Below, one piece after another: positions 1 to 8,200 of a stretch of DNA of 17,325 bases. Each line of letters starts with the position of its first letter. The first letter of the stretch is position 1. The notes below the pieces were generated by a model. That model searched no databases, was not told the origin of the DNA, and worked only from the letters and a program-made list of their open reading frames with translations. The position numbers were made by a program, and so were the translations under genes. Location: assembly GCA_002492295.1 (NCBI GenBank), contig DKYC01000067.1, positions 1-17,325 on the forward strand, given 5' to 3'. Source of the DNA: Lachnospiraceae bacterium UBA7110. GTDB lineage: Bacteria > Bacillota > Clostridia > Lachnospirales > Lachnospiraceae.

Positions 1-864
1 GGTGATATCGGAACAGGTGCAAGAGAAATTGGATTTATGTTCGGTCAGTATAAGAGAATTAAGGGAATGTTCGAGGGCGTGCTCACAGGTAAGGGACTTA
101 CATACGGTGGTTCTCTTGCCCGTACAGAGGCGACAGGATATGGTCTGCTTTATCTTACAGAGGAATTGATTAAGTGCCACGGCGAGTCTATGCAGGGCAA
201 GACGGTTGTTGTTTCCGGTGCGGGCAACGTTGCAATTTATGCGACGCAGAAGGCACAGCAGATGGGTGCTAAGGTTGTTACATGTTCTGACTCAACAGGA
301 TGGATTTATGATCCGGAAGGCATTGACGTAGCACTTTTGAAGGAAGTAAAGGAAGTTAAGAGAGCAAGACTGACAGAGTACGCAGCAGCAAGACCGAGCG
401 CTCAGTATCATGAAGTAAATGCCAGCAATAGAGCTGGCAATGGCGTATGGCAGATTAAGTGTGATATCGCACTTCCCTGCGCAACACAGAACGAGCTTTT
501 GCTTGAAGACGCAAAGCAGTTGGTTGCAAACGGCTGTAAGTGTGTATGCGAGGGTGCAAATATGCCTACTACGATTGAGGCGACAGAGTATCTGCAGGCA
601 AACGGCGTATGGTTTGTCGGCGGCAAGGCTGCAAATGCCGGCGGTGTTGCAACTTCTGCATTGGAGATGTCACAGAACAGCGAGCGTTTGAGCTGGAGTT
701 TTGAGGAGGTTGATGCGAAGCTGAAAGGTATTATGGTAAACATTTATCATAATATTGATGATGCGGCAAAGAGATACGGCATGGAAGGCAACTATGTTGC
801 AGGTGCAAATATTGCCGGATTCGAGAAGGTTGTCAATGCGATGCTGGCTCAGGGTGTTTGCTAA
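1..864 (+). CDS. gdhA: NADP-type glutamate dehydrogenase, 5'-truncated by the window edge
   Basis: Catalyses reductive amination of 2-oxoglutarate with ammonia to glutamate (cytoplasmic; nitrogen assimilation). The reading frame is open from base 1, so 287 C-terminal residues are visible. The family is about 445 residues, so roughly the first 155, including the catalytic lysine region, lie outside the window. The visible part begins GDIGTGAREIGFMFGQYKR, a hallmark of hexameric bacterial GDH. It continues through GLTYGGSLARTEATGYG and a Rossmann-type nucleotide site, VVSGAGNVAIYA. CSDSTGWIYDPEGID follows, then the conserved CEGANMPTT and GGKAANAGGVATSALEMSQN blocks. The internal Met at 37 is not the real start. 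The gene ends TGCTAA and is followed within about 30 nt by a long palindrome that could end its transcript. The family assignment is secure; NADP specificity is inferred from overall similarity. Confidence 0.96.
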   Translation, partial: GDIGTGAREIGFMFGQYKRIKGMFEGVLTGKGLTYGGSLARTEATGYGLLYLTEELIKCHGESMQGKTVVVSGAGNVAIYATQKAQQMGAKVVTCSDSTGWIYDPEGIDVALLKEVKEVKRARLTEYAAARPSAQYHEVNASNRAGNGVWQIKCDIALPCATQNELLLEDAKQLVANGCKCVCEGANMPTTIEATEYLQANGVWFVGGKAANAGGVATSALEMSQNSERLSWSFEEVDAKLKGIMVNIYHNIDDAAKRYGMEGNYVAGANIAGFEKVVNAMLAQGVC

Positions 865-894
865 TTAAGAATTTTTAAGATAATATAAGATGTT

Positions 895-951
895 GAGAAG
901 TCCTGTAAACAAATCAAATCTTCGATTTGGTTGGTGTTTATGGGACTTTTC
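895..951. repeat. 57-nt imperfect palindrome downstream of gdhA
   Basis: Arms 895-920 and 924-951 pair around a TTC loop. I count about 26 base pairs, including a few G-T wobbles and a 2-base bulge near 933-934. The core CAAATC-TTC-GATTTG is exact. The tail reads CTTTTC, so it could act as the gdhA terminator. However, the stem is unusually long and AT-rich for an intrinsic terminator, and looks more like a small palindromic repeat. It directly precedes a broken toxin gene. Copy number elsewhere is unknown. Confidence 0.5.
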
Positions 952-981
952 TGATACTCATTTTCACTGGCTTTAAATTTA

Positions 982-1256
982 GTGTATTTGGCAATCGGCT
1001 TTGCAGAAGACTTGAAGAATATTAGAGAGTATATTGCTGAAGATAATGGAGAAATGGCAGAAAATGTCATTCAGGAAATATATGCTCGAATTGAGAACAT
1101 GCAGCAATTCCGTATATGGGAGCGAATCCTGCTAAAAGAGTCAGCTTTCGCACGGATTACAAATATGTGATTTGCGGAAATTATGTTGTGCTATATAAGA
1201 TTGGAAAAGAGTATGTGGAAATTAAGTGTATACAAACAATCTCAAAATCCCGGTAA
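982..1256 (+). pseudogene. RelE/ParE-family toxin remnant, frameshifted
   Basis: From a GTG at 982 the frame reads ...FAEDLKNIREYIAEDN, then ENVIQEIYARIENMQQF. This resembles the N-terminal helices of RelE/ParE-superfamily toxins. After residue 43 the frame goes off-register and stops at 1168-1170. Shifting to the next frame at about 1107-1111 restores a typical continuation: FPYMGANP, then KRVSFRTDYKYVICGNYVVLY and KIGKEYVEI, ending at TAA 1254-1256. A single base lost from a T run (CAATTTCCG becoming CAATTCCG) would explain the break. The end (KCIQTISKSR) also departs from the usual arginine-containing tail, and the N-terminus looks shortened, so more than one lesion is likely. No antitoxin gene is recognisable next to it. 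RelE/ParE proteins are mRNA interferases or gyrase poisons; this copy is probably inactive. Confidence 0.7.
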
Positions 1257-1731
1257 ATCTGCGGATACCTTAGAAGTTGCGGTGCTGGTTCAGAGTGTCT
1301 GTTAAGTTTTTGCCGAACACATCCTGTCTGAGGGTATGTGTGGGTCTTTAAAAAAATGAAGGCTCCATGTTTCAAAATGAAATGACTTTGTAATTTCAGG
1401 CTTGAGGATTTTCCCCAAAGATGAAAATGCCAGTATTCTTCAGGCAGTGCTGGCATGAGTCTGTTTATAGCTTTTAAGGCGGATAAGTGTTTCCTTTCTT
1501 GTAATCCTTTCTATTTATTAATTCCAATTTTGGAGAAATTTCTTAACAAAATATAATGTTCAATAAATTTTTTTAAAACCCCACAATAGTATGCAAAAAA
1601 TATGCATGTCGGATTTATAATTAATTTGACATTGCTTTTGATATTATAAATTTTAAGATTTTTCATTGCAAAATAAAACAGAAATGATATAGAAATAGAG
1701 AGAAAACGGATGAATAAAGGGGAATATTGAA
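1257..1731. other. Gene-free stretch of about 475 nt
   Basis: No frame on either strand carries a recognisable protein with a ribosome site. The 1260-1500 part has ordinary composition and might be eroded coding DNA. It holds one 9-bp stem (ATGCCAGTA at 1427-1435 with TGCTGGCAT at 1448-1456, 12-nt loop). From about 1510 it becomes very AT-rich. Two TATGCA half-sites sit 11 bp apart, one helical turn, at 1590-1595 and 1601-1606. A perfect TTGACA lies at 1626-1631 but lacks a well-placed -10. Confidence 0.5.
1666..1693 (+). promoter_or_regulatory. Possible promoter of the lipoprotein gene
   Basis: TTGCAA at 1666-1671 and TATAGA at 1688-1693 are 16 bp apart, each matching sigma-A consensus at four of six positions. 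They lie about 40 nt upstream of the start codon, which has a good ribosome site (AAAGGGG around 1717-1722). The surroundings are AT-rich, so chance matches are common. Confidence 0.35.
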
Positions 1732-3633
1732 ATGAAATCAAAAATCGCACTCACATTATGTATTGGTATATTGGTTCTGTCAACGGTCTCGTGCCAAAAT
1801 AAAAAAGATACAGCAGCTCCGGCTTCAGCCGTAACGGAGCCTGTGACGACTATTTCGTTTGATACGGAACCCGTAACGGAGACAGAGGAGCGCTTGACTT
1901 TGTCCGAAAGCCGGTTTTATGAAATCGTAACATCCTACTATGAATTGTCGGATGCAGATGTGGCTGCAATGTACCAAAAAATAACGGACAGCAAAATTTT
2001 GGAAAAGGAAAATACCCGCCTTACCGGCGTAGTGGTAAACGACTATGACCAAAACGGTCAAAGGGACATGATAGTCTGCCTGTATGAGGATACGGAATAC
2101 TCTGACAGCTATGCGGACGGCTGCCTTTATCTTTTTATGAACAACGATAAAACGCCGTACTCCATTTATGATGACTTTTGCTGCTACAGCTTCGGCGGTA
2201 TCTTTGGCGATTTTGGGGCGGACATCGATGGAGACGGTAATACGGAGATTGTTTTTTGCGTGCAGGGAACCGGATGCGGAGGCGCGGGGGATTGTCAGAA
2301 ATTTATGGTAAAATATAAAGACAAAGCAATTGAGCGCATGGAGCTTCCAACGGATTTTACGGATGAGGATTATGACTATGACATTGGACTTTCCGTCGAT
2401 GTGGAGCGGGACAATGAAAACAACGTATATAGGATAACCTGCCCTTATCTTGATGACACAATTTTGATGAGTATTCCAAAGGACGACGAGGATTGGGGCG
2501 GCGGTGCAAACTGTAGGGGGTATTACACGCTTGCGCTGCTTGAGCAGGGTGGCAGACAGGTTCTTGCAGGATATGAATATCTCTATGCGGGAAGCATTGC
2601 AGACGGGATTGGAAACGCAGTGTTTTTGTTTGACTGGGACGAAGACGGCAGGATTTATGTGAGTGACTGGTATGTGGTGGACTGGGATGAAAACCGGTAT
2701 TCATCGGATGGTATATGTCGGCTGCCAGAAAAGGATTCCAAGGATATGCAAAAAAATGACACAGGTGTCACAAATTTATTTGCAGAGACGCAGAAAGGCG
2801 CGGAAGTGGCGACATACGAGGACTTTCTTGCGGGAAAATGTACTGCGGATGTTGCGTATAATGCGCATATTGACGTATCCTACATTGGCGGATTTCTTAT
2901 GAACAGCGCTGCGGGCGGTGAAAGGGAAGGGTTTTCTGTCCATGATTTGATTACAAATATTTCGCAGGAAATTGTCGATGCGAGAGGCGGTGGTAGTATC
3001 GGGCGCATGGAGTACGCTTTGATTGACTGCGGCGGCGACGGCAAAAAACAGCTTGCACTGCGTGCGTATGGTTTGGGGATTTATTCCGCAGATGATGACA
3101 GTGACCTTACAATGGTGTTTGACGAGCGCGACGGAAACGTCACCATGATATACGCAGTTGACTCATGGGCGCGCAGTGAGAACGAATTATACGATAACGG
3201 CTATGTGTTTGGCAGCGGAAGCGGCGGCGCGTCATGTCATTATGCGTGGGAAGGAATTATTGATGCGGATGGTGTTTACCATAAGACTTACGACTGCCAT
3301 ACGGAAACGGGACAGGGATTGTATGGCATGAGTTCCTGTTGGGAGGTTTGGGATTCAAGCGACAACGAGGGATTTCCGGCAGAATTTTGTGAGTATGAAA
3401 TTAACGGGAATACGATTTATTCCTATTATATTTTGGATGATGCCACGGACGCAGAACGTAAAATTGTGACAGATTATATCAAAGACAACGAGGCGCGTAT
3501 GGGTATCCGTTTTCTCACAAGCAGCGAGGCGTGGGCACGTGTGGAAAAAAACAGGGAAGCGCAGGGCATTACAGAGGGAATGGACGCGGAGGAAAACAAA
3601 ATTGCGTGGAAGACGTTCTCCATCACGGAATAG
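1732..3633 (+). CDS. Secreted lipoprotein with Asp-rich calcium-loop-like motifs, function unknown
   Basis: 633 residues. A lipoprotein signal peptide is visible: MKSK, a hydrophobic core at 5-16, and a lipobox TVSC with the modifiable Cys at 21. An Ala/Pro/Thr/Glu-rich linker follows to about residue 55. The protein should therefore be anchored outside the cytoplasmic membrane. Several D-x-D-x-(D/N)-G loops resemble FG-GAP/dockerin calcium sites: DYDQNGQRD at 104, DIDGDGNTE at 164, DWDEDGRIY at 301, and a weaker DCGGDGKKQ at 432. Two halves of similar style are joined by a linker at about 335-365, which contains repeat copy a (KNDTGV, 341-346). There are many Cys residues for an anaerobe's secreted protein. 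I do not recognise a named family. The start has AAAGGGG at a good distance. The last 11 nt overlap the convergent AraC gene, with no terminator between them. Confidence 0.85.
   Translation: MKSKIALTLCIGILVLSTVSCQNKKDTAAPASAVTEPVTTISFDTEPVTETEERLTLSESRFYEIVTSYYELSDADVAAMYQKITDSKILEKENTRLTGVVVNDYDQNGQRDMIVCLYEDTEYSDSYADGCLYLFMNNDKTPYSIYDDFCCYSFGGIFGDFGADIDGDGNTEIVFCVQGTGCGGAGDCQKFMVKYKDKAIERMELPTDFTDEDYDYDIGLSVDVERDNENNVYRITCPYLDDTILMSIPKDDEDWGGGANCRGYYTLALLEQGGRQVLAGYEYLYAGSIADGIGNAVFLFDWDEDGRIYVSDWYVVDWDENRYSSDGICRLPEKDSKDMQKNDTGVTNLFAETQKGAEVATYEDFLAGKCTADVAYNAHIDVSYIGGFLMNSAAGGEREGFSVHDLITNISQEIVDARGGGSIGRMEYALIDCGGDGKKQLALRAYGLGIYSADDDSDLTMVFDERDGNVTMIYAVDSWARSENELYDNGYVFGSGSGGASCHYAWEGIIDADGVYHKTYDCHTETGQGLYGMSSCWEVWDSSDNEGFPAEFCEYEINGNTIYSYYILDDATDAERKIVTDYIKDNEARMGIRFLTSSEAWARVEKNREAQGITEGMDAEENKIAWKTFSITE
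2750..2770 (+). repeat. A-tract palindrome repeat, copy a (in lipoprotein gene)
   Basis: Seven A residues followed by TGACAC-AG-GTGTCA, a perfect 6-bp-arm palindrome. In the gene's frame it encodes KNDTGV in the linker between the two halves of the lipoprotein. One of five copies in the window sharing A5-7 then TGACA-N4-TGTCA. Confidence 0.75.
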
Positions 3634-4492
3634 GAGGCGTCGGAGGCTCTGAAGTTTGCAGCCTTCGATACTGTAAAGGCGACATCCCTGTCAGTTTTTT
3701 GAATTGTTCGCTTAGGTTGCTGACATGACGGTATCCTGTATCGAGGGCAATTTCCGTGATGCTTTTGTCGGTGGACAGCAACAGATGCTGCACATGCTTC
3801 AATTTGATTACGGCAAAATAGTCCGAGTAGGACTTTCCAAGCTGTGCATGAAACAGCTTGGAAAAGTATGCAGGCGAATAACCTGCAACAGCAGCCGTTT
3901 CCTCGAGAGAGGGGTTTTTACCGTAATTCTGTTCCATATAAAAGATTGCTTCAAGGATGGGCGGCGTCAGCGTTGTCTTATGCGCAACCGCGCTGTCGCT
4001 GCCAAGACGCAGGCGAAGGGTATTTAGTAAAAGTTCATAGAGCATATATTGTAAAAGAGCGGTTTTCTGCGGAAAATCGCTCTGATATATTTCCAGCATT
4101 TTCATAAGGTGCGCCAATATTTTTTTGCTGTCTTCGGGGAGAAATTTTGATACCCTGTACGAATAAATTTCATCAAAAACGGACTGCCCGACGCAGGCGG
4201 TAAACGGTTCTATGAATTTAGGGGAAAACTTGACAAGAATCCCTTCGTACGGGATGCCTGCCTCGGGTGCCAGCGGCATAGTTTTGTGATAAAGATAAGG
4301 CGGCATCATCCCGAGTTCTCCTTTGCAGTGATAATATGCCTGCTTGGGGGTAATGGTAAAGCGGTCGCCCGAAATGACATACCCCATTCCATAATGGTCG
4401 GTAGCTGCTTCTAACGCAGGCATTGCATAGTCTGCGGGAAGCAGGCGGTGTACAATATAAAATTCCTGTTGGGGCAAAAGCGGCAGCGGCAT
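3623..4492 (-). CDS. AraC-family transcriptional regulator
   Basis: 289 residues. The N-terminal half (about 1-165) looks like a cupin-type effector domain. The C-terminal 110 residues are a clear AraC/XylS DNA-binding domain with two helix-turn-helices. The first is at about 195-217 (SLEETAAVAGYSPAYFSKLF). The second is at about 243-266 (SITEIALDTGYRHVSNLSEQF), followed by the family signature FKKLTGMSPLQYRR. The ATG is preceded by AAAGGAGAA at good spacing. It is divergent from the ABC exporter pair across 270 bp, so it probably controls that operon and possibly itself; the effector is unknown. The tail is Pro-rich (EPPTPPIP) and its stop lies inside the 3' end of the convergent lipoprotein gene. 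Confidence 0.93.
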   Translation of the reverse strand: MPLPLLPQQEFYIVHRLLPADYAMPALEAATDHYGMGYVISGDRFTITPKQAYYHCKGELGMMPPYLYHKTMPLAPEAGIPYEGILVKFSPKFIEPFTACVGQSVFDEIYSYRVSKFLPEDSKKILAHLMKMLEIYQSDFPQKTALLQYMLYELLLNTLRLRLGSDSAVAHKTTLTPPILEAIFYMEQNYGKNPSLEETAAVAGYSPAYFSKLFHAQLGKSYSDYFAVIKLKHVQHLLLSTDKSITEIALDTGYRHVSNLSEQFKKLTGMSPLQYRRLQTSEPPTPPIP

Positions 4493-4544
4493 GTCAGTTC
4501 TCCTTTAAATATAGTGAAAGACAAGATTTTTTTCCTGTTTTTCA

Positions 4545-4576
4545 CTGCGTCAATTTTTTGCTGCGTGTAAACGCAG
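4545..4576. promoter_or_regulatory. Candidate operator in the AraC/ABC intergenic region
   Basis: CTGCGT occurs at 4545-4550 and again at 4561-4566. The second copy also forms a perfect inverted repeat with ACGCAG at 4571-4576 (4-nt loop). Direct hexamers separated by 10 bp are a geometry AraC-type dimers can read. The site lies about 50 bp upstream of the -35 of the ABC promoter and about 50-85 bp upstream of the regulator's start. Operator function is inferred. Confidence 0.4.
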
Positions 4577-4627
4577 AATTTACCTTGCAAAAATCGTGCG
4601 CATCCCCCGAAGGGGTTATATTTATAA

Positions 4628-4656
4628 TTGCTATATTGTATAAAATGGCATATAAT
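4628..4656 (+). promoter_or_regulatory. Promoter of the ABC exporter operon
   Basis: TTGCTA at 4628-4633 and a perfect TATAAT at 4651-4656 are separated by 17 bp, an excellent sigma-A-type match. Transcription would begin near 4663, leaving a leader of about 100 nt before the GTG start. A small CCCC-GAA-GGGG hairpin at 4605-4615 lies just upstream and might influence activator binding. Confidence 0.65.
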
Positions 4657-4762
4657 CGTAAAAAAGTCAATGTTTTTTGCAAGAAAACAAAAGAAAATTA
4701 TTCTAAAATGCGATATATTATAAGTAAAACTGTTGTTTGGATAAAATAAAAGGGGGAACCAA

Positions 4763-6472
4763 GTGAAAAAACGAAAATACTATTTTTTGAGATATATGAT
4801 GAGATACGGTTATCTGTTGCTTGGCGGAACGGTCTGCGCCTGCCTGCTGCATCTTGCCATCGTGCGGGGAAACAGCGTCATCAGCAGCGTGATTGACGAT
4901 ATGCTTGGCGGACAGGAAATCATATTGGCGGAGTTTCTCCCTGAGTTCATTATGCTCATGCTTGCGGGATTTGTGCTTGCGTTTATCAAACAGCTTTTCT
5001 TTGGTGTCTACAGCGTGAAGGTGTCGGGCGCATATCGAAAGCGCGTTGTGGAAAAGCTTTACCGCGTGGAATACGCATATCTGAAAAATGAAAATTCGGC
5101 AACGGTCATCAATAAGCTGAACGCGGATATGGCGGAAGCAGAGGGTCTTTTGTCATATGGATTTCCACAGATTATCATGGATGCAGCGGCTTTGGTTATT
5201 TACTCTGTTTATGTGGGAAGTCTGAACATAAGCCTGCTGCTGCTTATCCTTGTGATGTATCCGCTTGTATTTTGGATAGCGGGAAAACTGGTGAAAAAAA
5301 TCAGTGCGCTGACAGGTACATACCGTGCGAAATCGGATGTGATGACAGGAATTGCACAGGATGTTTTAAGCGGAATCCTTGTACTTAGGAGCTTTGGGCT
5401 TGAAGGACATTTTCAGGAACGGATGCACCGGGCGGCTGAGGACTTGGTCGACAATGAGGAAAAGCGTACGCGTGTTTCCAATACCGCAATGCTTGTAAGG
5501 AAAATGATACAGTGGATGCCAAATATCATATGTGCTGTGTACTCTGTCGTGCTTGTGGGACGGGGCGCGCTCAGCATCGGCGGACTGCTTGCGTTCGTGG
5601 TGACGCTCGGGCGGCTGGTGGAGGCATTTGTGGGAATGCCGTTTAATTTTGTTGAGACAGCGGCAAGCATTGTGAGTATCCGGCGTATTGAAGAGATTCT
5701 AAGCATGCCCGACGAGGCGCAGGGAATGCAGACAGAGAGGAAAAATGACACGGATGTCATAATTTCATTGCAGGATATCCATTTTGGATACACGCAGGAG
5801 AAGCAGATATTAAATGGATTTCATCTGTGTGTCAGGGCGGGAGAGAACATCGCGCTCGTGGGTGAATCGGGCGGCGGAAAGAGTACGGTATTTAATCTGT
5901 TGTGCGCTTTTTACCGGGCGCAGAGCGGCAGCTATAAGCTTTACGGGAGAGAAATCGGCGAGTGGGATTTGCAGGCGGCAAGAGAGTGTCTGGCGCTGGT
6001 GTCGCAGAATGTCTTTCTCTTTCCGACGACGGTTGAGGAAAATATTGCATACGGAAACAGGAACGCATCGCATGAGGATATTGTGGAAGCCTGCAGGCAG
6101 GCGCAGATTCACGATTTTATCATGACGCTTCCACAGGGGTATCAGACGCTTGTGGGAGAGCGCGGAGCGATGCTTTCAGGCGGACAGAAACAGCGTATTT
6201 CCATTGCACGCGCTATCCTGAAGGATGCTCCTGTACTGCTGCTTGACGAACCGACCTCTGCGGTTGATGTAGAAACGGAGGAACTGATACAGACAGCGCT
6301 TCACAATGTCATGGAGGGCCGCACTTGCATTACCATAGCGCACAGGCTTTCGACGGTACAGAACGCGGACTGTATTTATGTGGTGAGCGACGGGAAAATC
6401 GTGGAACACGGGACACATGCGGTGTTGCTTGCGGCGCACGGCGTATACGCAAAACTATACGAACGCAGTTAA
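4763..6472 (+). CDS. ABC exporter half-transporter 1 (fused membrane and ATPase domains)
   Basis: 569 residues with a type IV exporter layout. Hydrophobic segments at about 15-35, 60-80, 138-175 and 250-290 form the membrane domain, followed by the ATPase from about residue 333. Motifs are Walker A GESGGGKST 367-375, Q-loop Q415, signature LSGGQ 471-475, Walker B VLLLDE 491-496 with catalytic Glu496, D-loop SAVD and H-loop His527 (IAHR). All are canonical, so this ATP site should work. The start is a GTG preceded by AGGGGGA. It is followed after 48 nt by a second half-transporter, so a heterodimer is likely. The substrate is unknown: drug, lipid or peptide export is usual, though AraC-linked pairs of this type can also serve siderophore uptake (YbtPQ-like). 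Repeat copy b encodes KNDTDV at 327-332, exactly in the linker between the two domains. Confidence 0.93.
   Translation: MKKRKYYFLRYMMRYGYLLLGGTVCACLLHLAIVRGNSVISSVIDDMLGGQEIILAEFLPEFIMLMLAGFVLAFIKQLFFGVYSVKVSGAYRKRVVEKLYRVEYAYLKNENSATVINKLNADMAEAEGLLSYGFPQIIMDAAALVIYSVYVGSLNISLLLLILVMYPLVFWIAGKLVKKISALTGTYRAKSDVMTGIAQDVLSGILVLRSFGLEGHFQERMHRAAEDLVDNEEKRTRVSNTAMLVRKMIQWMPNIICAVYSVVLVGRGALSIGGLLAFVVTLGRLVEAFVGMPFNFVETAASIVSIRRIEEILSMPDEAQGMQTERKNDTDVIISLQDIHFGYTQEKQILNGFHLCVRAGENIALVGESGGGKSTVFNLLCAFYRAQSGSYKLYGREIGEWDLQAARECLALVSQNVFLFPTTVEENIAYGNRNASHEDIVEACRQAQIHDFIMTLPQGYQTLVGERGAMLSGGQKQRISIARAILKDAPVLLLDEPTSAVDVETEELIQTALHNVMEGRTCITIAHRLSTVQNADCIYVVSDGKIVEHGTHAVLLAAHGVYAKLYERS
5741..5759 (+). 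repeat. A-tract palindrome repeat, copy b (in ABC gene 1)
   Basis: AAAAA followed by TGACA-CGGA-TGTCA. It is read as KNDTDV in the hinge between the membrane and ATPase domains of the first half-transporter. Confidence 0.75.
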
Positions 6473-6520
6473 AAGCATACGCTTTTCGCTGTCAAGAATT
6501 CGCAGGAGTATGATAAAGGA

Positions 6521-8200
6521 ATGGTTATTGAAATGAAAAAGAATATCAATACATGGAAACTTTTTTTACGGACGATGCGTGTTATGGGAAAACGCGGGAT
6601 TTTATATCTGTCTGCAATTGTAATGATGAGCGGAACCTTTGCGATGTTTGAGGTTTTTTCGGCGCTTCTGATGAAAAGCGTGGTTGATATCGCACCCACG
6701 GGGGATTTTAGGAAGCTTGGCATTACGATTGCCGTGGTTGTGGCGGGCGGTGCGCTTTCCCTTGTGCTTTACCGTTTTTTTGCTATTATCTATAATGTTG
6801 AGGCAAAACGCGTCTACGGTGTGCTCTACGAAAAAGTGCTTGATTTGGAAATGAAGCTGCCATATTCCTATTATGAAACACACCACAGTGGGGAAATCAT
6901 GTCAAAGGTTTCCTATGATTTAGGGCGTATGGGTGATATTTACGGTTCACGGCTGCGCCGCACGCTTATGCCGTTTTTACAGGTTTTGGTGTACCTTGTG
7001 CCGATGTTTTTCTTAAGCTGGCAGCTTACGCTGTGCCTCATTGCGGTAAACTGCGTTATGTTTGCGATAGACATGGCAGTCACGGACCCGATGCGTCGGG
7101 CAAGCGGTGCGCTGTCTGAGATTAACAGCGGCATGACACAGCGGCTGTCGGATTTGCTGCAGGGAATTGAACAGGCGAGAATGTTTCGGGCGGGACGGGA
7201 AACTGTGGATGCGTATCTTGAGAAAAATGACACATATGTCAGAAAATCAAAACGAGTCATTTTCCTTTCGGCATATTTGGAGAGCAGTTCCTGCGGTTTT
7301 GATCTTTTGTGTCTGCTTGTATTTTTGCTGCTTGGCGTTTATTTTGTACAGAAAGGGTACACGACGCTTGGCGCGCTTGCCGCAATTTATACGCTGTATG
7401 GAAGCTTTTCCTTTCAGTTCCTGCAGGTTGGACGCTACTTTCCGCAGTTGGTTTCTTATCTTGCCTATGCGCAGAATATTTTTGACTTCTTGGAGGAGGA
7501 GCGGGAGCCGGAGCATATGGGCGGATGCTGTGCAGCGGACGGCAGCAGTCAGGATATGGCGGTCAGTATGCGTGGGATTGATTTTTCTTATGATGCGTCC
7601 AAAGTACAGGACGGGTTATTGCTGAATCATTTCTGCATGGATATCAGACAGGGTGAGTGTGTGGCAATTACGGGTGCATCGGGCTGTGGAAAGACGACCG
7701 TTTCTAAATTGCTGTTAGGATTGTACCCTATTCAAAACGGTACAATCTGTATTGACGGAAAAGGCGTGTCGGATATGACGAAAAAAGAGTGGCGTCAAAA
7801 GATTGCTTACGTGCCGCAGGAGCCGTATCTGTTTTGCGGCAATATCAGGGAAAATATCCGAATGGGGAGACTGGACGCGTCGGATGATGAGGTTATGGAG
7901 GCGGCAAAGCTTGCAAATGCCCATACGTTTATCTTGAATCTGGAAAATGGTTACGATACGCAAGTCGGTGAGCGCGGCAGCCGCCTTTCGGGCGGACAGC
8001 GGCAGCGCATTGCGATTGCGCGGGCGGTTTTGAAGCGGGCGCCGATTCTGCTGCTTGACGAAGCGACCTCGGCATTGGATAACGAGTCGGAGCAGCTTGT
8101 AAATGATGCGATGAAAAAACTGCAGCGGCAGATGACCATTATTATGATTGCACACAGACCGTCAACAATTGCGCTTGCGGACAGGGTGATTGAGATGTAG
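6521..8200 (+). CDS. ABC exporter half-transporter 2 (fused membrane and ATPase domains)
   Basis: 559 residues. The membrane domain (about 25-310) is followed by an ATPase with Walker A GASGCGKTT 385-393, Q433, signature LSGGQ 489-493, Walker B ILLLDEA 509-515 with Glu514, SALD, and His545 (IAHRPST instead of the common IAHRLST). Both partners keep catalytic residues, so a degenerate-site heterodimer is not indicated. The protein stops at ...ADRVIEM, about 25-30 residues earlier than usual, lacking the VLENG..VE.GTH-type tail seen in its partner. The start is ambiguous. ATG 6521 has AGGAG 12 nt upstream, while ATG 6533 (MKKNINTW) has AAAGGA 12 nt upstream and may be the true start. Repeat copy c encodes KNDTYV at 235-240. 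Confidence 0.92.
   Translation: MVIEMKKNINTWKLFLRTMRVMGKRGILYLSAIVMMSGTFAMFEVFSALLMKSVVDIAPTGDFRKLGITIAVVVAGGALSLVLYRFFAIIYNVEAKRVYGVLYEKVLDLEMKLPYSYYETHHSGEIMSKVSYDLGRMGDIYGSRLRRTLMPFLQVLVYLVPMFFLSWQLTLCLIAVNCVMFAIDMAVTDPMRRASGALSEINSGMTQRLSDLLQGIEQARMFRAGRETVDAYLEKNDTYVRKSKRVIFLSAYLESSSCGFDLLCLLVFLLLGVYFVQKGYTTLGALAAIYTLYGSFSFQFLQVGRYFPQLVSYLAYAQNIFDFLEEEREPEHMGGCCAADGSSQDMAVSMRGIDFSYDASKVQDGLLLNHFCMDIRQGECVAITGASGCGKTTVSKLLLGLYPIQNGTICIDGKGVSDMTKKEWRQKIAYVPQEPYLFCGNIRENIRMGRLDASDDEVMEAAKLANAHTFILNLENGYDTQVGERGSRLSGGQRQRIAIARAVLKRAPILLLDEATSALDNESEQLVNDAMKKLQRQMTIIMIAHRPSTIALADRVIEM
7223..7241 (+). repeat. A-tract palindrome repeat, copy c (in ABC gene 2)
   Basis: AAAAA followed by TGACA-CATA-TGTCA, read as KNDTYV in a cytoplasmic helix of the second half-transporter. 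Its 14-mer is the exact reverse complement of the 14-mer in copy d. Confidence 0.75.

Noticed and set aside
1181..1456. Minus-strand frame of 91 codons
   Set aside because: No ribosome site, no recognisable domain, and it overlaps the toxin remnant.
1626..1631. Perfect TTGACA upstream of the lipoprotein gene
   Set aside because: No acceptable -10 lies 16-18 bp downstream; TATAAA is only 13 bp away.
3680..3693. CGACA-TCCC-TGTCA next to a T run, resembling a sixth palindrome copy
   Set aside because: It has one arm mismatch and encodes the conserved AraC signature KKLTGMSP, so family constraint explains it.
6510..6536. Tiny frame (MIKEWLLK) just after an AGGAG and overlapping ATG 6533
   Set aside because: A translational-coupling leader is possible, but eight codons with no conservation data is not enough to call it.
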